This document shows, one piece after another, positions 1 to 13,221 of a DNA stretch of 64,000 nucleotides. A model generated the notes under the pieces. The model had not been told where the DNA came from, ran no database searches, and saw nothing but the letters and a program-made list of their open reading frames with translations. The stretch's first letter is position 1, and each line of letters starts with the position of its first letter. This DNA is from Apus apus (taxonomy: Eukaryota > Chordata > Aves > Apodiformes > Apodidae), in the NCBI RefSeq assembly GCF_020740795.1, contig NC_067301.1, forward strand, positions 2,356,001 to 2,420,000. The letters run 5' to 3'. Position numbers and translations under genes: made by a program.

Positions 1-3000
1 GAGAGTCAGGGCCTGGAGAATGGGGTGGAGATCCCCGGGCTGCCACCGCACAAGCTGGGAGCACTGCCCAGGCTGCCTCTGCATGGCTCTTTGGGGTGGG
101 AATGATGGCAGCCCCCAGCCCTCCTGCTGCCCCTGCTCAGCAGGATGGTTATTCCCACCAGCAGCCCAGCTCCGTGGGAGCCAAGTCTCTGTCCAGCAGG
201 AGGAAGTGGTCAGGGTAAGGCCAAAGGGGAAGCAATGACCACTGGCTTGGGAGGTGCCTGCTGGCAGCCACAGAAAAACGCACCCATTGTGCCAGGACAC
301 ACTGATCCCCTTGAGTTTTCTTTTGGGAAATGACACTAGTTTCCGTAATAGACCATGGAATCATACCATCCACCATATCCTCCCTCCCCCTTGGCATTTT
401 TCAGCCTTCACCAGCTGAACAGGAGCAGATCTGGCCCAAACCCCAGTGACAGATGGTGTTAGCCAGCAGTGGCCTTGCCTGCTCACAAGGGATCCAGCCC
501 CGTGGGTGACAGGAGCTCCTGCAAGATGGCAGTGCTGAGGAGCCAGGACACGGATCCAGCCTGTGTGCCCCCTGCCACTGCCACCCCCCTGGCCATTCCA
601 TGGCTTTCTGGGTGCCCCGCCGGGACAGAAAACACTGGGCAGCCACCTGTTGTGTCGCCTGCCCGGCACCCGCGGTGCTGGCTGTAGCTACAGGTGACAA
701 ACAGCAGCGTGTCCAGGTGTGGCTGTCCCGGAGCTGAAGGTCCCACCCCAGCCTGGGTGGAGCAGGGGGCACCCGCAGGATCCAGGCTCAGCCCCACAGC
801 ACCATCTGGAGGCCCGGGCACACAGCAGAACACCCGCACCAACTGCACCCCGCACTGGCAAACCGTGTATGGAACTAGGGGAAATGACATTCTGGGAGAT
901 GACAGCCAAAAGGGGAGCAAAAAAACAGAGGCCGGCTCAGGGATGCACTTCCAGAGGTGAACCCAAGGAACACCATGGTCCTGAGGGGCCAGTCCTGCCT
1001 GCTGGCCCCACAGCTGGTGCAGCAGCTCACAAAACCACAGCTCCTGCTCCTCTAGAGCGTGGCTGCTCAGGTCCAGCAGCAGGTTTTGTGGCTCAGATTA
1101 TTGTACCTAATCTGAAGCTGGGGTGGGGAGAAAGTGGGGGCATTTTTGCTGTGAGGGACTGGTTTGATGTAGGTGGGGACACCGATGTAGCAGAAACCTG
1201 GGTCCAACTGCTGCTTTCATTCTCTCCTTTGTCCCTTTCATTTGCACAGCTCACAGGTAGCATCCCAGGGAAGTGCAGGGGAGTTTTCCCAGGACAGGAC
1301 TGACATTCTGCCAGCACTGAAATCCCAGGAAGATCAGCTGGGAATCAGCTGGAATGAGGGAAGAAGCCCCTGGCTGGCACTCCCCGATTATTCTTTCTTT
1401 AATTGCTTCCATTCATTGTAATCAAATTTTCCAGCAAGAGCTGGAAACAATCATCAGTGACTGAGTGAGAGGGAAGGGAGGCGAGAGAGGACAATGGAAA
1501 TTTCCCTGAAGACATTCAAGTTACACTTGAGCAGTTAGCAACACCAAGACAGCGAGCAAAAGACATTGTCCAGCACGTATGTCACTGGAATTGTGTTACC
1601 ATGCAGGCCCCTGCCAAATCAGCCTAGGGAGTTATGCACAGAAAATGAAGCATTAAAGTGCCTGTGGTGTGAAGGAGAGCAACAACCAGCCCTAAGAGCA
1701 CTTTGCAAGAGACTCTTAGGAAGAACCAGAGCCCCTCTGGGTGTGGGTGCTTCTTATTCACATCGAGTTGGCTTCCCACTGTGCCCAGGGTGGGGGAGGA
1801 ACTGTCCCAGGAACAAATCCAGAGCCCCAGTCCCTGCTCCTCGCTGCATGGCTGTAACTGGGATCATTCTCCCAACCAGACTTGCTGCCTGTACCGTTCC
1901 CAGTGCTGACAGAGCATCCCTTGGGAGCAGGTAGGATGCTCAGTCTTCAGCCTGGCTCAGGGGGGTGACCAGGCAGCCGTGGCCCTCCCCTGGGATGGCA
2001 CAGTCTGCACTCAGCTTCCTCCCATGGTCTGTGCAGCAGGTTCCAGCTTCCTTTGCTCGCTTCCCCTCCAAGGAGGAATTCAGCATCCTTCCAATAAATG
2101 CCATGTTGTCCTTGGCTCTGAAAGATCTTCCTGCTTTCAGTTAACTTGACAGATGGCTCTTATTTGCACTGCCCCCAGCTGAGGGCTCCAATAACTGGAG
2201 GTATCAGAGGACCAAAATCCTGCTGAAAGACCTGAGAAATGTCTTAAACATTTCAGCTAGAATTTCTGCTGGACTCAGAGGCTTCAGCTGTCAAATGAAG
2301 ATAGGCAGGGAACTGGTGTCACAGTAAGGCTGGACTGGCACTGGTGTGACAGACTAAGTCATGATTAAACCCCACTGGGACATGGTATTGTTCTAGTGAT
2401 TTCACCAGCTTTGGATCGGAACCATTTGGTGATGAGAAAGGAGCAGGGAAGCACAAATAAACCTTGCACCAACTAAAGCCTTGTTGGGTGGAAATGTCTT
2501 CTAAGGTACCTCAGTGCCAGGCTAGTGCCATGGCTTTGCATCATGGAGAAGATGTTGCAGGGAAATTAAATCCATACATAGTTGGGCTTCGAAACTTCAA
2601 ATCAATTTCTTTCTGTCCTCCTCCAGGACCTTGCCAAGCAGAGCTGTGCTCTGAACTCTGTGCTGGGTTGGGGCTGACAGCACAAAGCTGTCTGAGAGTT
2701 GGAAGGGGCAGGCCTGGCTTGGCAGCCCCTTTCCCCCAACATCTGTGGGCACAGTCCCTGCCTGGCACAGCAGGAAGGCAGGCTGGCACAGCTGCCCTCT
2801 GGATTTGATCCAAGGCTGAGGATATTAAGGCTGTCTCTGTACTCTCTTCAGGAAATTTAGGATCAAACCAGGTTCACAGCAGAGCCAGGGTTGTGATGCA
2901 TTGTTGTGCTCCCTGCCCATGCCAGGACACCCCTGGGGTACAGCCTGAACTCCCTGGCAGGAGGTCTGTTCTGCTGCAGAGAAGAAGTGTGCTTCCAGGT

Positions 3001-4355
3001 GAATTCATCATTTCCTCTTTGTTATTAAAACTCTCTGCAAAGTAAACCACCAAATTCAATAAATGTTTGTTTTATTAGGAAGGTTATTGCCAGTAACACT
3101 TGATTTCTTCTGCAGAGGCAGGCGTGGGAATGGTTCACTACAATACTTGCACCACAGGCAGGTTTAAGAATGTTTTCCTTATAAAAGCAGTTGGATGAGA
3201 TGACAGGTGAGCAAAAGGAATAACAGCTCCTATCAAACGTCTGTACCCAGCCAGCAAACACTGCCTGCAGGCAAAACCTTGTTATCCTGAAGCACGAGAT
3301 CTCCTTCTCATGAAACACAACTTGTGTTTTTCCTCAGCCCTGTCACACACTCAGGGCTGTTCCTCTCCTTTTCACTCTCCCAGATGAGACAGGGACTGGG
3401 GGCAGAGGAGTAGGGAGGAAGCAGAAGGAACAAACAGAGCTGGCAGTGTGAGCAAATGCCATTTTTCTTCAATGGATGCTTCACTTCTCACAGGCTGAGG
3501 CACAACATGAGATGATCATGTGCTCTAAGTTGGCTCTTTATTAAAAGAACTAGTTGGAGAAGGACTGCTTTATTAGCCCTGTGGATCCAGAGCAGCCTTC
3601 TCCAAACATTTTCCCTCCCATGTATGTCTTTCCCACCATATTCCAAGCACATCTGCAAGTACAACAAATGGGGAACACAGCCACCCCCCAGGATTCTGTC
3701 CCTGTACAGGTGCAAATGCACTGCAGCCTCCTGCCAGAGCACCTTGTGGAACCACAGCAGGTGGAGCAAAGCCACTCCTGCCACCCCAGGGGGGCAGCCA
3801 CAGCAGGAGGTGGCCCCAGGCAGGAGGGCACATCTATCAGATGAGCTGCAGGACACAGGAAAGTCAATAACGTTTATTTGAGCCTGGATCTTTAGTTTTA
3901 ATAAAGAACAAACCAGAGACAGGAAATTTAGTGTTTTGGGGACCTTTTAGAAGGTGGTATTTGTAAACACTGTGGACAATAGCCTGCAAGATTCCCTAGG
4001 AAGCCACAAAGAGGCAAGTGTCACCCTCATCTTGTTTTATGTGTTTGTTGCTAGGAGATAATCAGCTAATCCAGCTCTATCTGGTGAAGTGGGAATGTAG
4101 AAGTAGTGCCTTTGCCATGCACTTCAACTGTCAGCTTCATAGGATTTACAGAAAAGGAACTTTTCCTCCTTGGAGCTTTGGAATAGTCATCATTTTATGG
4201 AAGGAAGAAGCCTCTGGCTTAAAGGAAAGAAGCTGAAACCAATGACTTACAGTGGTATGTGCTGTGGTCCACCAGGCACCACGTGGGTTAGTGAGGCTGC
4301 CAGAGCTTTGAGACAGAGCAGAGAGAAACTCCCTCAGTGGAGATTTGGCACCATC
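1..4355. other. Intergenic stretch with no recognised gene
   Basis: I see no supported exon here on either strand. Open frames exist (the longest runs about 719-1303 on the plus strand, 194 codons) but lack domain character, splice-site context or a recognisable family. By synteny with mammals, the next gene beyond TMEM88B would be VWA1. I found nothing resembling a von Willebrand A domain, so VWA1 presumably lies past the left edge. Part of the right end of this stretch may be TMEM88B 3' UTR. Confidence 0.6.
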
Positions 4356-4361
4356 TTTATT
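4356..4361 (-). terminator. Candidate polyadenylation signal for TMEM88B
   Basis: The plus strand reads TTTATT, giving AATAAA on the minus strand about 1 kb downstream of the TMEM88B stop codon. Other minus-strand AATAAA copies occur further on (about 3.87 and 3.54 kb), so the choice of 3' end is uncertain. Confidence 0.35.
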
Positions 4362-5346
4362 TACACATAACACTTAAAAAGGTTGTATTTGGGAGGTGGG
4401 GGAACAAGAGGCAGTGGGAGCACACAGCTTGCAGGGAGCTAGCACACGGACCCCACGGACTGAACACCAGAGCCCCAGAGTGATTTGAAAGGAGGGAATC
4501 ATGCATCGACCTGCCATGCTTTGCCCCCCCTGCCACCCCTTCTCACATCCACTCTGCAGATGTATCCCCAGGAAAAAACAACCTGACCACAACATAAAGG
4601 ACAAGGAGCTAGTTGCTGGTTAATACCTATCAACCATTACCAGACAAGAGTATTTCAGAGCAGCTGGCAGGGAAGAGACCCAAAGCTCAGCATTTGTTGC
4701 CACAGCCAACCCAGTGACCTGACTCAGGAAGAGCACAAGGAGCATAAGCACTGGTCTAGAGATGGGAAAGAGGGATTGCTAAATAGGGGGAGAGTACCTC
4801 ATGTGTAGGAAAGGGGTGGATCCCAAACATGGCAGAGGCAGTGACCCACAGACACCTTTGTGAGAGGTTAGAAGCACTGGCAGTCCGACACTTGGGAAAA
4901 CCACAGCTGCTTCCTCTTGGCTGGATGCTCCACCAAAGGCTGCCTTGCCCAAAGAGACCTCTCTGAGGCTTGGAGCAAAAGCAGCAGCTGCTCCCACCAC
5001 CCTTCAATGTCCTACATAGGAACTCTGTCCCACGTGAGGCAGAACATGCTGCCAAGCCTGGGAACAGTGATGGGAACAGACACTGGGAAACTCCCTATTC
5101 TTTTCAGGGCTGAATATTGTCTTTACTGTCAAGGACTTGTGTTTTCTGTATCTCCCTGGTGGGCAGAATCCTGTCCACCTACACACAAAGCTGCAGGAGG
5201 CGGCTGATCAGGGGATCTCCCTTCCTCTCACATCTAGGTACCACGCAGGGACCTCAGGGTGGTGATTCAGGGGGGTGATGGTGGGGAGGGAAAGGGCAGG
5301 GAGAAGAGGGGTGCTGGGTGGGTGGGTGCCTCGTGGTGCTGCAAGC

Positions 5347-8300
5347 TCACACCCAGGCCTTGACCTGAGTGTTGCACCCCTGGGCACAGCTGCACAGGCC
5401 TCCCTCCTCGTACCAGCGCCACTTCACCCCCTTGTACACAGCCCTGCTGCAGGGCTGGAAGCACATGAGGAGGCGCAGGCGCCTGGCCAGGCTGCAGTAG
5501 GTGGCCATGGCCACCACAATGAGAGGGGACATGATGACGAAGCCGAGGATAATGAGGGCAGAGGAGCTGTTGTCATCCAAGATGCTTTTGCAGTAGCGAG
5601 CGGATGAATGCAGCACCTGTGGGAAGAGTGAGACAGAGCTTGTCACAGAGCTGGTGGTGGGTAGGAGGGGTGACCAAAGGACCCTGGAGTTCCTGGTGCT
5701 TTCCCAGAAAGACAGACCCCTTGCCTTCAGGCTATGCTGTGTGACTGACAGCACATTTTAATCAAGCTTGCAATTATTCCAGCGTCACTGTGAGACCAGG
5801 GCACTGGACACTGAGCCTGAAGCAGGAAACCCTCGTCTTGATTAAGTCATCAGAATAGCACAGCTCAGCATTTGACAGGGAGAAATCAAATCAAAAGGCT
5901 TCCTGCTGCTACGTGGATGTGGGTGGCACAACAGACTGGGAAGCAGAACAAAGTAAATAAAATACAGCAAGATGTGAGATTCTGCAGAGAGGTTGGTCAT
6001 CCCTTAGCGACCCGCTGGCTGGAGGCTCTCCAGAGTCCTGCCCTGGAACAGCCCCCTCTGTGTCCTGTCTCTGTGTACACACTGTGCTCACTCCTACCTC
6101 CCAGTATCTCTTTGCACTGCAAAATCTGCCAGGAAAGCTCCTTCACCCCGTGGTGCTGCAAAGCATCCAGCACACCAACTGGTCCTGGCTGAGTGGGATT
6201 TCAAGCCCTCCTTTCATCCTGGCAGCAGGAGATCTGAATCAAGCCACTCCGCTGTTCTCCATTAACAAATGCTACAGGCAAACCTCGTGTCCCTGAGCTG
6301 GCTTCCCTTTTCAAAACACAGCTCATCATACTAAAAAAAATAATAATAAAATAAATCCATCTAATGGATCTGCAGTGCAGAAATTGGCTACTAGGAAGGC
6401 ACTGAAAAGCAGTAGCCCAGAGACAAAGAACTGTTCTTGTCAAGCTGCATTGCTGCCATCCCTCACTCTGCCTGCTAAAGACAAATGCTTGAGGCTGAGA
6501 GTAACATGGTGCTCCCACCTCAGGTGTACTTGGCTGCACTCAAAAACCTTTTGCATCTCTTCAAAGCCCTTGACTGGAGAGCCCTGTGTGTGCAAAGGAG
6601 AACCTGAGACTTTCCAAGGTAAAGGTTGAGCAGAGTTTTGGGTCCAATTTGAAGTACTGAAGTATTGGAATATTTATGGCTTTCAAGGACCAGTCTCAGA
6701 TCACAGGAAGAATTGACTGATGGGCTTTACAGGCAATCTCCTATTAAACCTGCTCTGAAAGCCTCATGCCTCACAGAATCTGCATCCACACTGCACTTGT
6801 GGAGACAGACCAGCCATTTTACCAAGGCAACGGCCCCCACTGCACTTTTCCCAAGGAGAATTGATTAGATTATTTCTCATGATGGTTACTCTTCAATAAA
6901 CCAGAAGTCATTCTACACACTTGCCCCTTTGTATGCAAAAATCCCAACAGCCATGGACTGTAAAAGGAAAAGTGTTGGAACCCACAGTGAAGAAGGGTTT
7001 CATGACTTTTCAGGTAGATCAGGACCCCCCTGAGCCACTGTTGCTCTCTCTAGACCCCCCAGAGCCTCCCTCTTCACCCTAAAACATTTCCAGGAGGTGT
7101 CAGAGCCCCAGTGGGAATTGCCTGGCCCAGAGGTATGTGATCTCTCAATGAACTGTGCTTCACTCCAACTAGCAGCAGCATTTGTGTCTGCCCTGTTCTA
7201 CAAAACAATTCCCTTGACAGATGTCTCCCTGTTCATTAGTTTGCAGGATCAGGAAAGGCTTTTCAGTAACAGCAGCTATGAGATGTCATCATTTCGAGGC
7301 AATAAAAATCAAAGCCAAAATCCTCAGACCAGCAAATACATCAGTCCTGAGAAAACAATAACAGCACAGTCCCTTTGCCAGGGAGCTTTGAGACAGGCAG
7401 CTACGGGACGTCAGCTGAATAATACAATGCAGAGGCTTTGTTGGAAAGTTAAAGCACATTCCCCAGTCAAAGCTATAAATCCTTGCAGCCAACATGCTGT
7501 TGTGTCCCAGAGCTTAGAGGCTTCAAGTGAGCAAACTGAGATTCCAGCTACAGAATGAGCACCTTCACCACAGCCCCACAGCTCCTCAGAGTAAATGGCA
7601 CTGGTACTAAAAGTGCTGCCAAAGAAGCATTTCTCTCAGAGCCCAGTGACATTTTAAACCTGGGAAACCTGGTTTTACCTTTCAGTGAGGCAGAGAGGGC
7701 ATCTCCTCCTTCAGGGTGTAGTGACACCTTCACAGCTATGCCCCTGCACAGCTCCAGAGAAGTCAGCAGAGCCTTACTGGGTTAAACTGGGCAAATGGCT
7801 GACTGTTGCTGCATGGTTGGATCCTGTCCTACCATCCCTGCTAGGATCTGCTCCCTCAGGCAGAGGTCCCACACACTTGGGTGATTAGATTGGAAGCTCA
7901 ATTTTCATTAAAAAGAAGGGGAAAACCTTTCTTCTTTCAGTATTTCCCAAGTAAATAGATCTGTTTGAGAAGATTTGAATAATCTTCCCTCTAGTTCAGG
8001 TCCTGTGGAATGGGGACACCAATAGCATCTATATTTTGAGTCAATTCTCCCTGCTGGGAGAAGGTGCTACAGTGTGTGGGGTTTTTCCCTAAAGTAGGAG
8101 GTAAAAGAGCTCTTCCAACTTAGGATAATCAGCAGGAGAAGCCATGTTGAGCAGGTGTAACATTTACTGCTTGTGAGGAAAACAAGAGAACTGCTTTCTC
8201 ACATCCAGGCTAAGTCTAAGTGATTAAAAAAATATTTATAGAAATAGACCAAGAAGAAATATTTGTAAGTAATAAAACAACGAAATCCAGAGGCCAGGAA

Positions 8301-9314
8301 CCACCTGGAGCAACACAGCCAGAGCCCTTACTGACAAAGCAAGCTCACTTGCTGGTGTGAGAAGCATTTGGGAACACATCTGGGTGTTAGACTGGCATAA
8401 GTAGGGGGTTACATATTCTGTTAGACTTTACTAGTTTTATAATTAGTCATTAGGCAGATCAAATATGACAAACACTGTAGAGGGCTTACTGAAATGGGAA
8501 GAAACAAGCCCTGTCAGAGCCCGTGTAGGACTTGCATGAATTACAGGGGAGTTCAGGTTGGCAGCTCTTGGTAATAGAGGTCACAGGAAAATGAGAAATA
8601 TTGTGACATTAAAATGCAAACAGCAGCTCTGCCAAGCCAGGCAGTGTATTCACCTGACCTGTCACAGCTGCTTGTTATTTTCATGGAAATACAATTTTAT
8701 TGCCCAATGAAGCTTCCATTTCCTGCAGTACTGGAAGAAGGGAGGGGTAAAAATGTGTCCAGCTCATTATCTGTTCTCATGACCACCAGCCTTGTACAGC
8801 CAAGAGCCTGGGGGTCAGCATGAATGCCCCTAAACCTGCTCTTGCCAGCCCAGTCTGTGCACACACACCCTCCCCTGTGAAAAAAAATGTATCTAGACAC
8901 ATCCCTTCTGAAAACAAAGCCAAAGCTCAGGGCATCTAGCCTTGCCTTTCCAGCCTCTGCTCCCCATGGGCTAAAATAAAACCCTTAGGGATGGTTGTGC
9001 CCTGCAGGGGCTGTCAGCAGGCAAAGGCAGCAAGGCTCACCTACCTGAGAGTGGCACTGGAAGCCAAAGTAAACCACCACAATGGTAGGAAGCAGCACAA
9101 TGGTGAAGATAACAAACATCAAGAGCAAATTCATGAAGAAGACCAAGGAGTTCATGGTGACTACCAGGAGGGTCCATGCCAGGCAGCACCCGGCACTCCG
9201 TGGCTCTCTGGGAAGGAGCTGGTCATCCATGTCATAGGGTGGGAGGCTGGGAAGCATCCGAGACTTATCTGAGAGGTTTTCTGCTCCAAAGTCCTCAGTG
9301 TCCTGGCCAGACAT
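5347..9314 (-). CDS. TMEM88B: TMEM88B-like two-pass membrane protein, 2 coding exons, 179 aa
   Basis: Coding exon 1 is 9314-9045 and exon 2 is 5616-5347. The donor reads CAG|GTAGGT and the acceptor CCCACAG|GTG, joined in phase 0. I start at the ATG at 9314 (MSGQDTEDF); the in-frame codons just upstream contain no ATG. Residues 1-40 are acidic and polar. A long hydrophobic segment spans about 43-85 (GCCLAWTLLVV to VVVYFGF) and a second about 109-133 (ALIILGFVIMSPLIVV). A cysteine- and basic-rich tail follows and ends in -AWV. TMEM88-family proteins are two-pass membrane proteins, and TMEM88 binds the Dishevelled PDZ domain through a C-terminal -VWV to dampen Wnt signalling; the -WV end here is consistent with that. 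The assignment rests on the overall pattern and on its place beside MRPL20, divergently oriented as in mammals. The 3.4 kb intron (5617-9044) holds no recognised exon or repeat. Confidence 0.85.
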
Positions 9315-9338
9315 TCTTCCAACTAGGTTGCTAATCAA

Positions 9339-12300
9339 CTCAAGCTCTTATCCAAAATGGTTTATTCGCTTGTGGCAACAGACCTGGAAAGTCACTTGCA
9401 GAGGCTTTTCCTGACTCTTCCACACATGGAGCAGAACATTTAACCAGAGGTCACACTGGAGCAAGCAAGGAAAGCCCACAGGTTGTTTCCTTTCAGAATG
9501 TTTTCCAGTAGTATCCCAAGCTCAGTTTCAAAGTAGATGTGGCTGCTGCAAGTTTAGCAATAGCTATTATTTTGCTTTTGAATCCATAGTACTCCTGAAA
9601 TTGTGGTTGTTCTTCCTAGGATTATGATCCCAAGAGATCCCAAACAGTTGCTGTCTTAGCTTTGATAGGCTGCTTGGTCCCAGAGAGCACCTGGCTTTAG
9701 TATCCTGCTCCACTTTTAAGCACTGCTGTTTGTAAGGTTATCAGGCTTAGGCACTTCCAGACAGCTCCTTGACTTCAAACCATCTTTCCATGCTCTTTAC
9801 CCTGAACCCAAGCAAATATTCCTGCTCAGCTCTCATCCAGATGAAGTACCCGGTGAAGATAATGAACTGCAGAGGTTTCTCCACCCCCTGCCTTGCTGGA
9901 GTCCTTGCCCACACCTTGCAGAGCTGGAAGCAAAGGCTGGAGCAGTGTGTGGTTCCCCTGCTCTCAGCTGCCTGCAGCCACAGGCACTCAGCCACGGGCA
10001 GTGTCTCCCTCTCCCAGCTGGCTCTCCGAGCTGTGCATCGCTGCTGTTCACCGAGACTCTGAAGCTGCCTCCTGTGCTGGCCAATCCTTTACATCTGCCT
10101 CACCACTCCAGTGATTTAGCACACAGCACCCAAGAGCCACACTCAAACCATACCTTCCCAGGGCAAGACAGCCCCTTTTCAATTGTAATTATTCTGCCTC
10201 TGATTAATCTCCTACATTTTGTCTCTAAATTAAAAACCTCAGAGAAATTTATAATAATCACTATATACCTCAGACACCTTCTGGCTCTCTGCAGTCAACA
10301 CTGGTTTTGTTTGCAGAACATATTGGTATTCTTGTAGTAAAGGCAGAGCAATTATAAAGTATTTAATCTGCCTTATAAAAGTGATGTTACTTCAGAATTT
10401 CGGTGTTATCTGCACATTTCAGAGACATTCATATCTGCACAATCATGATACTGCAGGAGGGAGAAAACTTCCTTAAGTCCAGAGGAAAGTGAGGTAGCAC
10501 AGGTCTTACCAGAAGGCAGAGCTGACCATGGCACAGGCAGGGAAGGAATCCAAGAGTCCTGTGTTGCACTTGATGCTGTTTCTCTCACAAACTTCTGCCC
10601 TAGAAAAAAGTTATCAGAAAAATGAGGTTCATACAAGGCTAAATGTAAAGTGATGTTATAACCCAGTGAGGACTAGCTGTCCTCCATTCAACCCTTTTGT
10701 TGAAAGTTGTACATTTGGGGTGCCCACTCCCCTGCTGTTGTTGGGTGTTTTGGTACCTTTACCAGCCTTACTGATTTCCCAACCAGCTGCAGTGACATGC
10801 AGAGCAGAATTAAAGAGAGTTTTCTCCAGGGACTTGGACAGGCATGCTTAGGAAGCATTTACTGGTGGCCCATCAGAAGAGCTCTACCAGATGCTAAGCT
10901 AGGGCTAGAGGACCTGGGCAGCTGCATCCCAGCCCATGGCTTTGCTGTGGAGCTGTTTGTGTATATGAATCAAGGGTGTTCACATCCATGTGCACACACT
11001 TCATCCTGCAGACTCTTCGTTTCTGAGCTGCAGCTCTCTCACCATCCCCACCTGGTTTGTTTGTTATTATTTGCTCTTTCTGTTAAGTTCTGTCACAGAA
11101 CAGTGAAGAACAAAAAAAGAATTGACCTGCCAAGAGAAGGGGAGAGTGCCAGCATTGCCAGCAGCCTGTATCCTGATTTGGTCCAGAAGGAATATGCTGG
11201 TAAAGAAAAGCAAATATTAATTTGTAGCACAGATTAAAGTCAACATCTGTCTGTATCAAACTCAGCTGCCTTGGAAGGAGGAGGGCAGGGAAAAGAAGTG
11301 TGAAATCTAGGAAGCAATTACTCTCCCTTGGGCAGCAGGCACCAAGAGCTGCTGGTATAGGACTGACCACTGAAGCCCTTTGCCCACCTGCCAGTTTCCC
11401 AGCCACAGAGGGGAGTTCTGGACCACCTGAGCCTCCCTCACCAGAGAGAAGTGAGAGCAGAAGCACAGAACTGAGTAGAAGGGGTTGAAGGAGACATCAG
11501 CTGAATTTCTCTGTGGGCAACTGCCCTGAGGAATCCTGTTTCCTTCCACTGAAAGATTATTCTTGCATTTGGTTACCCCACCAATGGAGTGCTAAAGAGC
11601 ACCTAGGGCACTGCAATCCACTGCACACTCTCATCCCAGGGAATAATGCTTTTCCTTGTTTTTCAATCAGAAAAATATCTCTGAAAATTACTCCTTTAAA
11701 CTGCTTCTAAATTCACTTACCCCACCTCTACACTGTAAATCAAAAAACAATAGACAATTCTCTCCCAAATATTAAGACATTCCTCTTGTTTTTCATTTTC
11801 AGGTGTCAAGCACTGAAATATTTTTGCAAGTTGTAGTAACTAATCCAAACGTTTAGCATTGATTTTTGAAAGCATTTCAGCTGGCAGATCAATTTGGTTT
11901 TAGCAACACAGTAAATCCCAGAGGCTGCTCTGTTTTCACAGCCACCTTCCTGGGAGAGGGGGAATGAACTGTCAAATTTTTTTAGTAATAAATGCATGAG
12001 AGAGAAAGGAAGAAAAGACACACAGAGAAACAATCTTTGGAACAGTGATCAGAGTATGAAAAGTCCATTTTCATCTTGTTCCAGCCTTTTCCTTCAGTGC
12101 TCTCTCAGGGTGAATGGCTGCTAGGGGAGAGCACAGGGTAGCAGCCTTCTCTCAAGCTGCAAGATGTGGAATCTCATCACGGGTCCATGCAGATATCCAC
12201 AGGGAAATAACTACTGAGCCCACCCCACTTCCAGTCATTGCACAGGCCAGTCACGGTGTTAATAAAGCTCAAAATCTGTGCAGGAAACCAGATGGCACTG

Positions 12301-13220
12301 GATGCAATAAATGTGACAAATGGCATGGATGCCACCAAAGAGCCTCAGCGTTTATGAGGCCTGTTCTGGCAACCACTGATTTAAACCTGCAATACTTTTC
12401 CAGCTTGATTTATGCCTTCCAAGTGGAGAAAGGACAAGACAAACACACAGAAAATACCCCAAAACAATAGGAAGTAGAATATGGGTTCACCTTATTCCAC
12501 CAAAAGATTGTGAACTTGGTGCTGGGCAATTAAAAGTTCCACAAGGAGATGTTCTAACAAGCTACTCCCCATCACCACATGGAGTCTCCTTGTGCCAGTT
12601 TTATTCCTTTGTAAATCCAAAGGGATTTTACCATCTGTCAGCAAGGACACGGTGGTGTGGTAAAAAAGCAAAGATGCTGAAGTAGTCATAAAAATGCCAT
12701 AAATTCTAAACCCAGTGAAACCTTCCAAAGTTCTTTTGTTATAATGAAAATGCATTTTAACCTGTGGGAGGTCTGAAAATTGTATTCTTTAAATTTATTT
12801 TCGTTTGGAAAAAACCCACACACATTGTAAGGATTCTTCTAATAACCAAGTGAACTTGGTACCAAACAAACTCCAGTGACAGCAAGAAAGATCCCCCAAG
12901 CCTCTAATTCTGTGAAATTTCCACATCCTTCACAAATACCTGCCCATAAATGGGAAAGATTTCTTGGTGATGGTGCAAGATATGGAGCAGTTCCTAAGAG
13001 CAGCATCATTGCTTTTGAGATGCTGAAACTGGTGATGATTAAAGATGATCAGACAAAATAACTAGCGCTCTGACAGCAGAGTCACTTGCTGCTAAGGAGT
13101 CATTTTTTCCACTGTCTATAGTGACAGCACCATCTTGTGGCTTGCTCATAAATTTTCATTCTACATCTCACAACCTCTTACCCACAGGAGACTAAGACAT
13201 ACTGCTCAGTGTGGACAGAC
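9339..13220. other. Intergenic stretch, no recognised gene; presumed upstream region of TMEM88B
   Basis: This lies between the divergent TMEM88B and MRPL20 genes. It is AT-richer than the flanking gene ends and lacks a CpG island. In mammals ANKRD65 sits in this interval, but I see no ankyrin-like repeats on either strand. The longest open frame (10707-11237, plus) shows no domain character. The TMEM88B promoter should lie just to the right of 9314, but no clear core element was found. Confidence 0.5.
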
Positions 13221-13221
13221 A

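Noticed and set aside
719-1303. 194-codon plus-strand open frame
   Set aside because: Low-complexity Pro/Gly/Ala-rich translation with no domain, no splice support and no synteny expectation.
1-5300. Search for VWA1, expected next to TMEM88B
   Set aside because: No DxSxS-type metal-site sequence or fibronectin-like exon on the minus strand.
10707-11237. 176-codon plus-strand open frame in the interval where mammals have ANKRD65
   Set aside because: No ankyrin repeat pattern; ordinary for chance open frames in this stretch.
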